Part shown: positions 1 to 8,057 of the stretch, in pieces
Layout of the letters: each line of letters begins with the position of its first letter
How positions within the stretch are numbered: the stretch's first letter is position 1
Source: a virus
Strand: one strand, 5' to 3'
Length of the DNA stretch: 52,924 bases
Virus record (IMG/VR): IMGVR_UViG_3300002136_000057
Span: 1 to 52,924 of that record
Made by a program: the position numbers and the translations under genes
Notes under the pieces: generated by a model
The model's input: only the letters and a program-made list of their open reading frames with translations
The model's database searches: none
Told to the model about the DNA's origin: nothing

Positions 1-282
1 AGACCAAAGCCAACCATATTAAGAGAATATATAGATAAGAAGACGTATAAAACTGAGCAAGTTTTGCAGTCTGATGCTATCTGGGCAGTGTTCTTTCAAA
101 ATCAACCCTTTAATCTTAAAAGCGCAAACATGCTTACTAGCTATCCGGGACCTAAGTATAAAAAGACTAGCTTTTCAAATCCCGGACATGCACTTAATCT
201 AGCAAAAAAATTAAACAATTTGTTTGATAGTGACGAATTTACTGTGGTTAAACTTACCTCAGGTGAAACAATCGTCGAATGA
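1..282 (+). CDS. Hypothetical phage protein, 5' end outside window
   Basis: The reading frame is open from base 1, so the gene begins upstream of the window; a TTG at 64 is in frame but need not be the start. The visible 93 residues end in a lysine- and asparagine-rich segment followed by a short beta-like tail. I do not recognise a family. Its stop codon overlaps the next start as ATGA at 279-282, which suggests translational coupling. The partial frame in phase with downstream genes makes a real gene likely. Confidence 0.6.
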   Translation, partial: RPKPTILREYIDKKTYKTEQVLQSDAIWAVFFQNQPFNLKSANMLTSYPGPKYKKTSFSNPGHALNLAKKLNNLFDSDEFTVVKLTSGETIVE

Positions 283-686
283 ACTGGAAAGAAACCTACA
301 CTAAAATATTTCTTAGGGCTGCTGACAAAAGTATTGGCGAGTCTGCTGTAAAGGAGTATTTTCCTGTGTGGTGGAAGAATACTCGAGCAAAAGATACAGG
401 CGGACTGCGTCTTACCGACGAAGGCTTCCGCTTTATTACAGAAGATATAGAACTTACTACCTATGAAGTTCCGTATCCAAGAGATTTTGAACTTACTACT
501 AATGTAGTAATTTGGATGGACAACTTTATTGATTGTCCATACTATTTAGGTAGGCATGGTATCATTGTTACGAACGAAAAGAAGGCCATGGAATTACACC
601 TGTTTAGTGGAGACATACGCAAGTATGGACTAACAAAAGCACTAAACAGACATAAAAAAGGCGATCTAGGCGCCAATAGTGGTTGA
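279..686 (+). CDS. Conserved-type phage hypothetical protein
   Basis: A 135-residue soluble protein with no signal peptide or membrane segment. It is rich in aromatic residues (WW near residue 31, a DCPYYLG motif near residue 84). The type resembles small hypotheticals found beside the MoxR/VWA genes in T4-like marine phages, but I assign no function. The start ATG at 279 overlaps the upstream stop, so it is probably co-translated with it. It is followed by a promoter for the next gene, with no clear terminator between them. Confidence 0.65.
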   Translation: MNWKETYTKIFLRAADKSIGESAVKEYFPVWWKNTRAKDTGGLRLTDEGFRFITEDIELTTYEVPYPRDFELTTNVVIWMDNFIDCPYYLGRHGIIVTNEKKAMELHLFSGDIRKYGLTKALNRHKKGDLGANSG

Positions 687-711
687 CCTTTGCTGTTATC
701 GGTGTTATTAT
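683..711 (+). promoter_or_regulatory. Sigma70-like promoter before the MoxR-type ATPase
   Basis: A -35 box TTGACC at 683-688 is separated by exactly 17 bases from a -10 box TATTAT at 706-711. The -35 box overlaps the stop codon of the upstream gene. Transcription from here would give a leader of about 40 bases carrying AAGGAA before the ATG at 761. Confidence 0.65.
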
Positions 712-760
712 ATATACATAGTTAGAAATTAGGCACTGATAAAGTTTTAAGGAACACAAA

Positions 761-1846
761 ATGGAAAACTCCGCACTTCGTACCGTTACTCCTAACAGCG
801 CAAAGAAAAGCATTGTACGTGCTTTTAAGAAAAAGCGTCCGCTGTTCCTTTGGGGGCCTCCGGGTATTGGTAAGTCAGATATTGTTCATCAGATTGGTGA
901 GCAAATGGAAGCTCACGTTATTGATATTCGGTTGAGCCTTTGGGAACCTACAGACATTAAAGGTATTCCATATTTTGATCCAACTCAGAATAAAATGGTT
1001 TGGGGTGCTCCAAGCGAGCTTCCAGATGCAGAAATGGCAGCAAAGTACAAGTTTATTATTCTTTTCCTAGACGAAATGAACTCGGCAGCTCCTAGTGTAC
1101 AAGCGGCAGCATATCAGTTGATTTTGAATCGTAAGGTTGGCCAGTACACATTGCCAGATAATGTTCTTATTATTGCAGCCGGTAACCGCGAAGCTGACAA
1201 AGGTGTTACTTATCGCATGCCTGCTCCGTTGGCTAATCGTTTTGTACACTTGGAACTTGCTGTTAACTTTGATGACTGGTTCCAGTGGGCAGTTGCTAAT
1301 AAGATTCACCGCGATGTTGTAGGTTACTTGACATTTGCAAAGAAAGACTTGTACGATTTTGATCCTAAGAGCCCAAGCCGTAGCTTTGCCACTCCCCGTT
1401 CATGGACGTTTGTTAGTGAGTTGCTTGAAGATGACGACGATGACAACACTACTACTGATTTGGTTAGTGGTGCAGTAGGCGAAGGACTTGCTGTGAAATT
1501 TATGGCACACCGCCGAGTGGCATCAAAAATGCCTAACCCAACAGACATCTTGCTTGGTAAAGTTAAAGAGTTGAAGACAAAAGAAATCAGTGCTATGTAT
1601 TCCTTAACTGTTTCACTCTGCTACGAACTAAAAGAAGCATGCGATAAGAACGACAAAGGGTTTGATAACAAAGTAAATAACTTCCTACGCTTTGCAATGG
1701 ATAATTTTGAAACTGAACTTGTTGTTATGGGTATTAAACTTGCTCTTACACAATATGCTTTGCCTATTGATCCAGATGAAGTAGAATGCTTTGACGAGTT
1801 CCATGCACGATTTGGCAAGTACATTAAAGCCGCACAACAAGCGTAA
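761..1846 (+). CDS. MoxR-family AAA+ ATPase
   Basis: This 361-residue protein has Walker A GPPGIGKS at 32-39, Walker B LFLDE at 101-105, a sensor-1 asparagine in AAGNRE near 142 and an arginine-containing MPAPLANRF segment near 153-161. This layout is that of MoxR/RavA AAA+ ATPases, which act as chaperone-like remodelling motors and commonly pair with a VWA-domain partner. The next gene is such a partner. The ATG at 761 has an AAGGAA ribosome-binding site and its own sigma70-like promoter. An acidic run of six aspartates and glutamates lies near residue 225. The target in the phage is unknown; virion assembly or host remodelling are both possible. Confidence 0.88.
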   Translation: MENSALRTVTPNSAKKSIVRAFKKKRPLFLWGPPGIGKSDIVHQIGEQMEAHVIDIRLSLWEPTDIKGIPYFDPTQNKMVWGAPSELPDAEMAAKYKFIILFLDEMNSAAPSVQAAAYQLILNRKVGQYTLPDNVLIIAAGNREADKGVTYRMPAPLANRFVHLELAVNFDDWFQWAVANKIHRDVVGYLTFAKKDLYDFDPKSPSRSFATPRSWTFVSELLEDDDDDNTTTDLVSGAVGEGLAVKFMAHRRVASKMPNPTDILLGKVKELKTKEISAMYSLTVSLCYELKEACDKNDKGFDNKVNNFLRFAMDNFETELVVMGIKLALTQYALPIDPDEVECFDEFHARFGKYIKAAQQA

Positions 1847-1860
1847 CCATAAAAGAGTTT

Positions 1861-1883
1861 GGGCGTTCTCAATAAAAACGTCC
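1861..1883 (+). terminator. Possible weak hairpin terminator
   Basis: GGGCGTT at 1861-1867 can pair with AACGTCC at 1877-1883, including one G-U pair, around a 9-base loop. The stem is followed by ATTTTC, a weak T-tract. It lies just after the MoxR-type gene and before the next promoter, where a terminator would make sense. Confidence 0.4.
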
Positions 1884-1891
1884 ATTTTCAC

Positions 1892-1920
1892 TTGACTTTT
1901 CCTGTAAAACAATATATAAT
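1892..1920 (+). promoter_or_regulatory. Near-consensus sigma70 promoter before the VWA gene
   Basis: TTGACT at 1892-1897, a 17-base spacer, and a perfect TATAAT at 1915-1920. The predicted start near 1927 leaves a leader of about 24 bases containing AAGGAA before the ATG at 1951. The strength of the match suggests early transcription by host RNA polymerase. Confidence 0.8.
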
Positions 1921-1950
1921 ATATACATAACAGTTAAAAAGGAATGCAAA

Positions 1951-3246
1951 ATGAGCGTCAAAGGCAAGAAAAACTGGGAACCTAAAGAGCTTACTGAAGA
2001 AGAACTTAAAGTAATGCGAGTTGACGTACTTGATCGTATTATTGTAGCTCGTGTTGGTTTGTTGTTAAATCATCCATTTTTTGGTAATATGGCAACTCGT
2101 TTGCAGATCAAAAGTGCAGATGATTGGTTAGGCACAGCCGCAGTAGACGGACGTAATTTGTATTTTAATACTCAATTTTTTGATAAGATGTCTAACAAAG
2201 AAATTGAGTTTGTTATTGCACACGAAATTCTTCACTGTGTATTTGATCACTTAACTCGTAGAGAAGATCGAATTCCAAGAATTCATAACATTGCCGCAGA
2301 CTATATTGTAAACAACTTGCTTGTACGAGATCGTATTGGTACTAAACCTACGTTTATTGATTGCTATCAAGACTTTAAATATGATAAATGGTCTTCAGAA
2401 GACGTATACGACGATATCCTAGAAGATGCTAAGAAAAACGGTGAAGAGTTTCTTAAACAGCTAGGCGAATTGCTAGACGAGCATATCGACTGGGAAGGTG
2501 AAGGCGACGAAGGTCAAGGCAAAGATTCTAACGGAAACGGAGCAGACGGTAAAGAAAGCAAAAGCCGTCCTACATATTCTAAGGATGAGCTTAAAAAGAT
2601 CAAAGACGAGATCAAAGAAAATATGATTTCGGCAGCACAAACATCAGGTGCAGGTAATACGCCAGGTGAGATACAGCGTATGATCAAAGAACTCACTGAG
2701 CCTAAAATGAACTGGCGTGAAATGCTACGTCAGCAAATTCAAAGTACTGTACGCAACGATTACACGTTTAGTCGCCCAAGCCGTAAAGGACAGATGACTG
2801 GTGCTATTTTGCCGGGCATGAACTTTGACGAAACTATTGATATTTGTATTGCACTTGATATGAGTGGCTCGATTGGTGACGATCAAGCACGTGACTTCCT
2901 AAGCGAGATCAAAGGCATTATGGACGAGTACAAAGACTACAATATTAAATTGTGGTGCTTTGATACTAAAGTGTATAACGAGCAAGACTTTAGTGCAGAT
3001 GGTGGCGATGATTTGATGGACTATGAGATCAAAGGCGGTGGCGGTACTGACTTTGATGCTAACTGGACGTACATGAAGTACAATGATATCCAGCCTAAGA
3101 AGTTTATTATGTTTACAGATGGATATCCTTGGGATAGCTGGGGTGATGAAAGTTACTGCGATACTATCTTTATTATTCACAGTCATCGCGATAAGAACTT
3201 ACAAGCACCATTTGGGTTAACAGCACACTATGAGGACGCGGCTTGA
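1951..3246 (+). CDS. Putative metallopeptidase with C-terminal VWA-like domain
   Basis: The 431-residue protein has two parts. The N-terminal part carries a zinc-protease-type HEILH motif at 91-95. After an acidic, low-complexity linker (about 180-215) comes a VWA-like domain with a MIDAS motif DMSGS at 303-307, a GGTDF segment near 358 and FTDG near 388. This is the DUF2201-type metallopeptidase/VWA arrangement. VWA proteins of this type are usual partners of MoxR-like ATPases, and here the ATPase gene lies immediately upstream. Whether the HExxH site is active cannot be told from sequence. It has its own promoter and a good AAGGAA site. Confidence 0.85.
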   Translation: MSVKGKKNWEPKELTEEELKVMRVDVLDRIIVARVGLLLNHPFFGNMATRLQIKSADDWLGTAAVDGRNLYFNTQFFDKMSNKEIEFVIAHEILHCVFDHLTRREDRIPRIHNIAADYIVNNLLVRDRIGTKPTFIDCYQDFKYDKWSSEDVYDDILEDAKKNGEEFLKQLGELLDEHIDWEGEGDEGQGKDSNGNGADGKESKSRPTYSKDELKKIKDEIKENMISAAQTSGAGNTPGEIQRMIKELTEPKMNWREMLRQQIQSTVRNDYTFSRPSRKGQMTGAILPGMNFDETIDICIALDMSGSIGDDQARDFLSEIKGIMDEYKDYNIKLWCFDTKVYNEQDFSADGGDDLMDYEIKGGGGTDFDANWTYMKYNDIQPKKFIMFTDGYPWDSWGDESYCDTIFIIHSHRDKNLQAPFGLTAHYEDAA

Positions 3247-3521
3247 AACTTAAAGAGCCTAATGCACTAAACTTTTTTGAAGTACGGAGAGCAAATTTAC
3301 CTGCTCCGTACTTTGAATACATTTTATTGCCCACTAGATATAACTTAGAACAAAGTCTAGTTAAATGGATAGAACAAAACCTTAAGGGTAGATTCTATGT
3401 AGGAAAAACTATTGGTGTTACTAACACTAATAGCATTGAAAACATGACCAAGGTAGGATTTGAGGAAGCTAAAGAGCTTTCTTATTTCACTTTGGCATGT
3501 CCGTATTTAAAATATAATTAA
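3243..3521 (+). CDS. Small phage hypothetical protein (92 aa)
   Basis: The best start is the TTG at 3243, which overlaps the upstream TGA stop as TTGA, pointing to coupled translation with the VWA gene. The protein contains a compact, well-formed core (PAPYFEYI, VKWIEQNLKGRFYVG) typical of small conserved hypotheticals in T4-like marine phages. No catalytic motif or membrane segment is visible. Possible role with the MoxR/VWA pair is only inferred from adjacency. Confidence 0.65.
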   Translation: MKLKEPNALNFFEVRRANLPAPYFEYILLPTRYNLEQSLVKWIEQNLKGRFYVGKTIGVTNTNSIENMTKVGFEEAKELSYFTLACPYLKYN

Positions 3522-3554
3522 ATATAGTATAACTTACATAACAGGAGAAAAATT

Positions 3555-3773
3555 ATGACTGAAGAAGTTAAAGAAGCAGAGGCAACAGAAACAACAACAG
3601 CAGCAGCACCCGAGTTGACTGTTAATGACCTTTCTGCACTTAAACAAATTATTGACGTAGCAAGTCAACGTGGTGCATTTAAACCTAACGAAATGGTTTC
3701 TGTTGGTACTATATACAACAAATTAGAAATCTTTCTAAGTGCAGTACAAGCACAACAAGCTAAAGGAGAATAA
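3555..3773 (+). CDS. Small acidic phage hypothetical protein (72 aa)
   Basis: The ATG at 3555 follows an AGGAG ribosome-binding site. The first 25 residues are a disordered stretch rich in Glu, Ala and Thr. The rest (LSALKQIIDVASQRGAFK, then a helix with KLEIFLSAV) looks like a small two-helix domain. I recognise the pattern as one common in T4-like marine phages but know of no function. It is followed after two bases by the next gene, so the pair is likely an operon. Confidence 0.7.
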   Translation: MTEEVKEAEATETTTAAAPELTVNDLSALKQIIDVASQRGAFKPNEMVSVGTIYNKLEIFLSAVQAQQAKGE

Positions 3774-3775
3774 CA

Positions 3776-4402
3776 ATGGCTGATACAAAACACGTAGGTC
3801 GCATTGCTAAAACTAGAAAAAAATGCGGCGTAGTATATCGAGTAGTACCCGGTGAACCAGAAAACTGTGTCATAGTATTAACTGAAAGTTTAGAAGCAGC
3901 CGATCATGACTCGCTTATTAACTTGATTAATTCAGCAACTGCACAAGATTCATACGAACTAGGCGAAGCAATGGCAAGATCACAATTGTCCGATGGTAGT
4001 AATATGCTTGCTCGTTTCCATACTACTGGACGTATGCAAAAAGTTGCAACTAACTTAGTAGAAATGACTCCTAATAATAATGCATCTATTAACCTAGCTG
4101 AACTAAACAATATTATTGCCCAGCAAAAAGGTGTAACTGTTGCAGATCTTGCGCTAGGTGGTGCTAAGCCAGCAGCAAACACAGGAGTAACCAATGCAGC
4201 TGATGCATATGTTACTCCAACTATGGCAGCAATGGACGAAGTTACTATGTCTAATGAAGGTATAATTACTGACGATATGCTTGCTAAAAAGTTCCGGAGT
4301 GATGCAGATCGACTAAGCAAAGAAGCAGCAGACTTACGTAGACAAGCAGAAGAATTAGTACCTACTAAAAAAGCAACCAAGAAAACTGCCGAGAGTGCCT
4401 AA
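3776..4402 (+). CDS. Phage hypothetical protein, possible virion-associated
   Basis: A 208-residue protein with an N-terminal globular region, a middle segment with an HTTGRMQKV motif (about 82-90), an Ala-rich linker, and a C-terminal charged helix (about 165-200) likely to form a coiled coil, ending in a Lys/Thr/Ala tail. It starts two bases after the upstream stop with GGAG before it. No enzyme motif is seen. The linker and coiled coil suggest a structural or scaffolding role, but this is inference. Confidence 0.65.
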   Translation: MADTKHVGRIAKTRKKCGVVYRVVPGEPENCVIVLTESLEAADHDSLINLINSATAQDSYELGEAMARSQLSDGSNMLARFHTTGRMQKVATNLVEMTPNNNASINLAELNNIIAQQKGVTVADLALGGAKPAANTGVTNAADAYVTPTMAAMDEVTMSNEGIITDDMLAKKFRSDADRLSKEAADLRRQAEELVPTKKATKKTAESA

Positions 4403-4706
4403 GAGTAAGAAGCTTCCTCCAGCTGTTATTAACACATGGCCTGAAATCTTCGGCGAAATTGAGATTGATGTTGTGCCAATTGAATATTTGCACAGCATTA
4501 ATGTCAAGTTTAAAGATGGAAAGATCTGGGAAATTGATGTTAAAAAATCTCGCGAAAAGAAGAACATAAATATCGAATCAGCATTAGAAGAACTATTCGA
4601 GCAATATGAAGATGCTATCGACAGCATTGATTTCAGACTGGATACTGAAAAAGTTAAGTACGATATCAAAAGACGAACCGCATTGTTTATGAAGAAACGC
4701 AAGTAA
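4395..4706 (+). CDS. Small phage hypothetical protein (103 aa)
   Basis: GTG at 4395 is the likely start, overlapping the upstream gene by 8 bases. The protein has a compact alpha/beta-looking core (INTWPEIFGEIEI, VPIEYLHSINV) and a highly basic C-terminus ending KKRK. It resembles widespread small conserved proteins of T4-like marine phages. Function unknown. It is the last gene before the first tail-fibre gene and its late promoter. Confidence 0.65.
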   Translation: MPKSKKLPPAVINTWPEIFGEIEIDVVPIEYLHSINVKFKDGKIWEIDVKKSREKKNINIESALEELFEQYEDAIDSIDFRLDTEKVKYDIKRRTALFMKKRK

Positions 4707-4721
4707 TCTTTCTGTCAAAGG

Positions 4722-4729
4722 CATAAATA
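4722..4729 (+). promoter_or_regulatory. T4-like late promoter motif (CATAAATA)
   Basis: CATAAATA matches the core of T4-type late promoters. It sits 30 bases upstream of the ATG at 4760, with CAGGAG as ribosome-binding site in between. The motif is in the right place to drive the tail-fibre gene late in infection. Confidence 0.65.
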
Positions 4730-4759
4730 CTAATAACAATACTATCCAGGAGTTTATAG

Positions 4760-6148
4760 ATGGCCTTACAAGTAAGACGCGGTACTAATGCAGAAAGATT
4801 AGGAATCACCCCCTTAGCAGGTGAATTAGTATATACAACAGACACAAAACAGCTATACGTAGGTGACGGTGCCACTGCTGGCGGTATTACCAGCATTGCA
4901 GGAACAATTGATTCACTACTAGCTGATACTACACCGCAACTAGGCGGAACACTAGACTTAAACGGTAATAATATTACAGGTACTGGTAATATTAACATTA
5001 ACGGTACTATTACTGCTACAGGAAATATTAACCTAGGTGACGGTATTGGTAGTGATATTGTTGTGTTTGGTGGAGCAATACAAGGACATCTTGTACCAGA
5101 TGCGGACATTACTTGGAATTTAGGATCTCCTACAAAACAATTTAACGAAGTATGGATTAGTCAACTCAATGTTGAAAATCAGCTTAATGCTAACAGAATT
5201 AATGCTAGTCTAATTGCAGATGATAGTACTGTAGTTTTTGATGCAACTGCTGGAACATTGCTTGCAAGCACATTAACTGGCACTGCTATAATTAATGTAA
5301 CTGGTAACGTAACTGGTAACGTAACTGGTAACGTAACTGGCAACTTAACTGGAAATGCTAACGGAGCACATACTGGTACATTTGATGGAGATTTGTCTGG
5401 AAGTGTGTTTGGAGATAATAGTACATTAATTGTTGACGGTATAAACAACACTGTACTTGTTAATGTTAGTAATGTTATTACTACAAGTTCAACATATACA
5501 CAAGGCGCAAATATTCGTGTCGGTGGGACAGGCAATGGAAACATAATATCGCTTCAAGACAATGTAGACAGTTCACTATTAATTATAACAACCGAAGATA
5601 CTGCTGGCAGTGTTATTATTTCTAGACCGTTACAAGTAGGAAGCAGTTCTGCGCTTGTCGCCGATGGCAAAGTGACTGTTATTACAGGTGTACAAAATTC
5701 AGCAGGCATTGTGCTAAGTGGTCATTTTGACGGTACCGGCAACACTATTTCTACAATTAGTAGATCAAGAGGAACAAAAGCTGCGCCTACTCCAATCCAA
5801 AACGGAGACGGTTTAGGTTCATACTTATTAACAGGTTATAATGGAGCTGCTTATAGAGTAGCAGGCGGTATTAAAGCAACTGTAGCAGGTACTCCACAAG
5901 CAGCATATATACCTTCTAATGTTGAAATATTTGTTGGTAACTCCTCCGGCGGTGCTGAGGTAATCCTCCAAGCAAAACAAGCTCAAAAAGTTACTGAATT
6001 TTTTGGTCCTGCAAAACTAGTATCATATGCTGATGCTGCTGCAAGAGATGCTGCTGTTACTGCTCCAGAAGCAGGTATGATGGTATTTAATACAACAAAT
6101 ACTAAGTTCCAAGGGTATAATGGTAGTGCTTGGGTAGACTTAAACTAA
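4760..6148 (+). CDS. Tail fibre / adhesin with Mtd-like N-terminal domain
   Basis: The first 40 residues (VRRGTNAERLGI, GELVYTTDTKQLYVGDG) match the N-terminal domain type of major tropism determinant and many tail fibres, which anchors fibres to the virion. The middle has beta-repeat character, including five copies of a TGN-type tetrapeptide encoded by a 12-bp DNA repeat. The C-terminus ends with an MMVFNTTNTKFQGYNGSAW motif, common at ends of phage fibre proteins. It probably takes part in host recognition. A late promoter and CAGGAG site precede it. It is the only clear virion gene on the plus strand. Confidence 0.8.
   Translation: MALQVRRGTNAERLGITPLAGELVYTTDTKQLYVGDGATAGGITSIAGTIDSLLADTTPQLGGTLDLNGNNITGTGNININGTITATGNINLGDGIGSDIVVFGGAIQGHLVPDADITWNLGSPTKQFNEVWISQLNVENQLNANRINASLIADDSTVVFDATAGTLLASTLTGTAIINVTGNVTGNVTGNVTGNLTGNANGAHTGTFDGDLSGSVFGDNSTLIVDGINNTVLVNVSNVITTSSTYTQGANIRVGGTGNGNIISLQDNVDSSLLIITTEDTAGSVIISRPLQVGSSSALVADGKVTVITGVQNSAGIVLSGHFDGTGNTISTISRSRGTKAAPTPIQNGDGLGSYLLTGYNGAAYRVAGGIKATVAGTPQAAYIPSNVEIFVGNSSGGAEVILQAKQAQKVTEFFGPAKLVSYADAAARDAAVTAPEAGMMVFNTTNTKFQGYNGSAWVDLN
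5297..5356 (+). repeat. Five tandem 12-bp repeats inside the fibre gene
   Basis: The unit GTAACTGGTAAC occurs three times exactly, then twice with changes, encoding (V/L)TGN repeats. Being a multiple of three, copy-number changes would keep frame. This is a plausible length-variable segment of the fibre shaft. Confidence 0.85.
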
Positions 6149-6154
6149 TATCAA

Positions 6155-6736
6155 ATGCATGATAGATACTTTATATTAGAAAATTTTAAAATATCTAAAA
6201 AACTTAAACAATCATTATTGTCTATAGATAAAAGGCGCTTTCGATACTACGGTATGAAAAGGAAGCGTCTTTTTATGTGTAATGTAGATTTATCATTAGT
6301 TCCGGAATTACAAGAAGTATTAAACAAATTCCAAGACCCTAATATTATAAGTAATTTTGAATTAATGTACACACAGTCCGGTACTATAGTAATGCCACAT
6401 ATTGATAGCAATCGTAATGCAGCTATTAATATTCCAATCGATGGAGATTTTAAAAACTCATATATTGGATTTTACAACAAAGGTACTCGTTTTGTACCTA
6501 ACATTGTTAATTCATCTGAAGGTGAAATTGTTGTTGGTGGGGGAGGATATCCAGGTGCTGTACTAATAGAGAAAGTATCTTATACATCGCCTATATGTTT
6601 AAATAATCAATCTATACATAATGTTGCAAATTTTTCAAAAAAAGATAGAGTAATATTAGGCGTTGGATTTAATACTTCATTAAACTATTTAGATATATTA
6701 AAATTGCATCAATCTAATAGGTTGACAACATCGTAA
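6155..6736 (+). CDS. Fe(II)/2-oxoglutarate oxygenase-like protein
   Basis: The 193-residue protein has a cupin-type iron site: H82-x-D84 in MPHIDSN, distal H155 in QSIHNVAN, and R165 that could bind 2-oxoglutarate. Similar spacing and shared motifs (PH-x-D, NxPIxGxFKNS, FYxN) show it is a paralogue of the protein at 13574-14158. Substrate unknown. It begins seven bases after the fibre gene without a clear ribosome-binding site, so it may depend on read-through from the late promoter. Its last bases form part of the next promoter. Confidence 0.7.
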   Translation: MHDRYFILENFKISKKLKQSLLSIDKRRFRYYGMKRKRLFMCNVDLSLVPELQEVLNKFQDPNIISNFELMYTQSGTIVMPHIDSNRNAAINIPIDGDFKNSYIGFYNKGTRFVPNIVNSSEGEIVVGGGGYPGAVLIEKVSYTSPICLNNQSIHNVANFSKKDRVILGVGFNTSLNYLDILKLHQSNRLTTS

Positions 6737-6750
6737 TAAGTTGTTATAAT
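6722..6750 (+). promoter_or_regulatory. Consensus sigma70 promoter directly before panD
   Basis: TTGACA at 6722-6727, a 17-base spacer, and TATAAT at 6745-6750: both boxes match the consensus perfectly. Only six bases (AATGCT) separate the -10 box from the ATG at 6757, so the expected transcription start is the A of the start codon. The -35 box lies within the end of the upstream gene. Confidence 0.9.
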
Positions 6751-6756
6751 AATGCT

Positions 6757-7113
6757 ATGAAAGAATATATACATGCAAAAATTCATAACATAAATGTCAC
6801 TGCTAAATCAATTGACTACCACGGTAGTGTAACTGTCTGTTCACATCTATTAGAGCAATCAGGTATAGATCACTATCAAAAAGTAGATATTGTAAATCTA
6901 AACAACGGTCATCGATGGACAACTTACACTGTTCCTGGGCCGCTAGGATCATTTGAATTGAATGGCGGCGGAGCAAGGCTAGGTGAAATTGGTGATAGAT
7001 GCGTAGTTATTGCATATGAAATGACGGATCAATTTGCTGGTTCAAAGGTGATCTTTTGCGATAAGTACAACAATATATCAAACACACTAACATACCTATT
7101 GGAGGAAAAATGA
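6757..7113 (+). CDS. panD: Aspartate 1-decarboxylase (PanD)
   Basis: PanD makes beta-alanine from L-aspartate; beta-alanine feeds pantothenate and coenzyme A. The 118-residue length fits the family. The self-cleavage site is visible as G23-S24 in DYHGSV; serine 24 would become the pyruvoyl cofactor. The N-terminal lysine (K8), the HRWTTY segment that aligns with the Arg54/Tyr58 region of E. coli PanD, and LNGGGARLGEIGD aligning with the VNGAAA...VGD region all agree. The start at 6757 aligns with the family N-terminus, although the promoter leaves no leader. It heads an eight-gene operon and overlaps the next gene by four bases. A PanD-cleavage helper (PanM/PanZ) is not seen. Confidence 0.9.
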   Translation: MKEYIHAKIHNINVTAKSIDYHGSVTVCSHLLEQSGIDHYQKVDIVNLNNGHRWTTYTVPGPLGSFELNGGGARLGEIGDRCVVIAYEMTDQFAGSKVIFCDKYNNISNTLTYLLEEK

Positions 7114-8057
7114 AAACTATTAAGCTGCCCGGTTTTGGTTCTTTAGGAGCACAAGCCATTGATATCGATCTCAACACTGCAAGTGATTTAGACCTAATGG
7201 ATCTAGGTGCATTAGTTTTTAATGAACTAGTTGTTTATGTTGACGCTAAAGGTGCAAGTATAAGTCCGCAACGATATCATTACATACAATCTCTATGGGG
7301 CAACCCAGTTGTATCAAATGCACGACCTAAACTAGAAGAACTCATTAAGCAAGAAGGCATGACTAAACTTATTGCTGAAACGTTAAGTGACATTAAAAAA
7401 ATGCGGGGTGGGCTTGAAGATTTACGAGGCATGATTCGTGTTACAGGCATCAAGGACGAAAAAGGTAGACGAACAGGCATGTTTGCTGACGGTGAACTTG
7501 AATGGCACAGCAACCAACAAAGCGACAATAGTGGGTATGCTCCGCTAATTGGGCTTCAAGGTGTAGAAGGCACTGAAGGATCTAGCACAGAATTTTTGCA
7601 AACTGTAGATGCGTTTAACGACCTAAGTCAAGAATTGCAATCAGAAGTTAGAGAACTTATTGCTATTCACAGCTTTGATAAAGATAAAATTTGCAAGGGC
7701 ACGTCGGATTCACAAGCTCTTATTACACAGATGCACCTTGTTCCTAACGACGGGGCTGAGATGCCAGTTATTGCAACTGCTCCAAATAGCATGACCGGTA
7801 TGCATTTTCCGTGGACAAGTATTGTAGGATTCAAAGGATATTCACAAAAAGAATTTGAATCTTTATATACAACACTTGTTAACCATCTGTGGCAGGATAA
7901 GTATGTATATAAACATATGTGGAAAGACGGAGAAATTGTATGGATGGATCAAATAGTAACATTACACAGACGTCCTGGAACCGATACAGGAAAGAGATTA
8001 CTGCATCGCATGTGTTCAGATTGGAGTAATATACTTAATGACTCCTTACACTATTAA
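7110..8057 (+). CDS. TauD/TfdA-type dioxygenase with altered iron site
   Basis: The 315-residue protein has the overall layout of TauD/TfdA Fe(II)/2-oxoglutarate dioxygenases: an N-terminal FNELVVYVDA strand segment, a WHS motif, a distal histidine H286 in VTLHRRP and an arginine R300 in RLLHRM. The usual H-x-D is here H133-S-N135, so the acidic iron ligand is replaced by asparagine. It could be an inactive or redirected enzyme. Translation is coupled to panD by an ATGA overlap, with GGAGG upstream. Its substrate may be linked to beta-alanine chemistry, which is inference from operon position only. Confidence 0.78.
   Translation: MKTIKLPGFGSLGAQAIDIDLNTASDLDLMDLGALVFNELVVYVDAKGASISPQRYHYIQSLWGNPVVSNARPKLEELIKQEGMTKLIAETLSDIKKMRGGLEDLRGMIRVTGIKDEKGRRTGMFADGELEWHSNQQSDNSGYAPLIGLQGVEGTEGSSTEFLQTVDAFNDLSQELQSEVRELIAIHSFDKDKICKGTSDSQALITQMHLVPNDGAEMPVIATAPNSMTGMHFPWTSIVGFKGYSQKEFESLYTTLVNHLWQDKYVYKHMWKDGEIVWMDQIVTLHRRPGTDTGKRLLHRMCSDWSNILNDSLHY

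Noticed and set aside
3904-4380. Long antisense frame of 158 codons
   Set aside because: It lies opposite a well-formed plus-strand gene with a ribosome-binding site; low-complexity Ser/Ala/Leu composition is typical of a shadow frame.
5297-5356. Tandem repeat as possible CRISPR
   Set aside because: Units are contiguous 12-mers without spacers and lie in a coding frame.
4687-5544. Antisense frames opposite the tail fibre gene
   Set aside because: Val/Pro/Leu-rich repeats mirror the fibre repeats on the other strand; no start signals.
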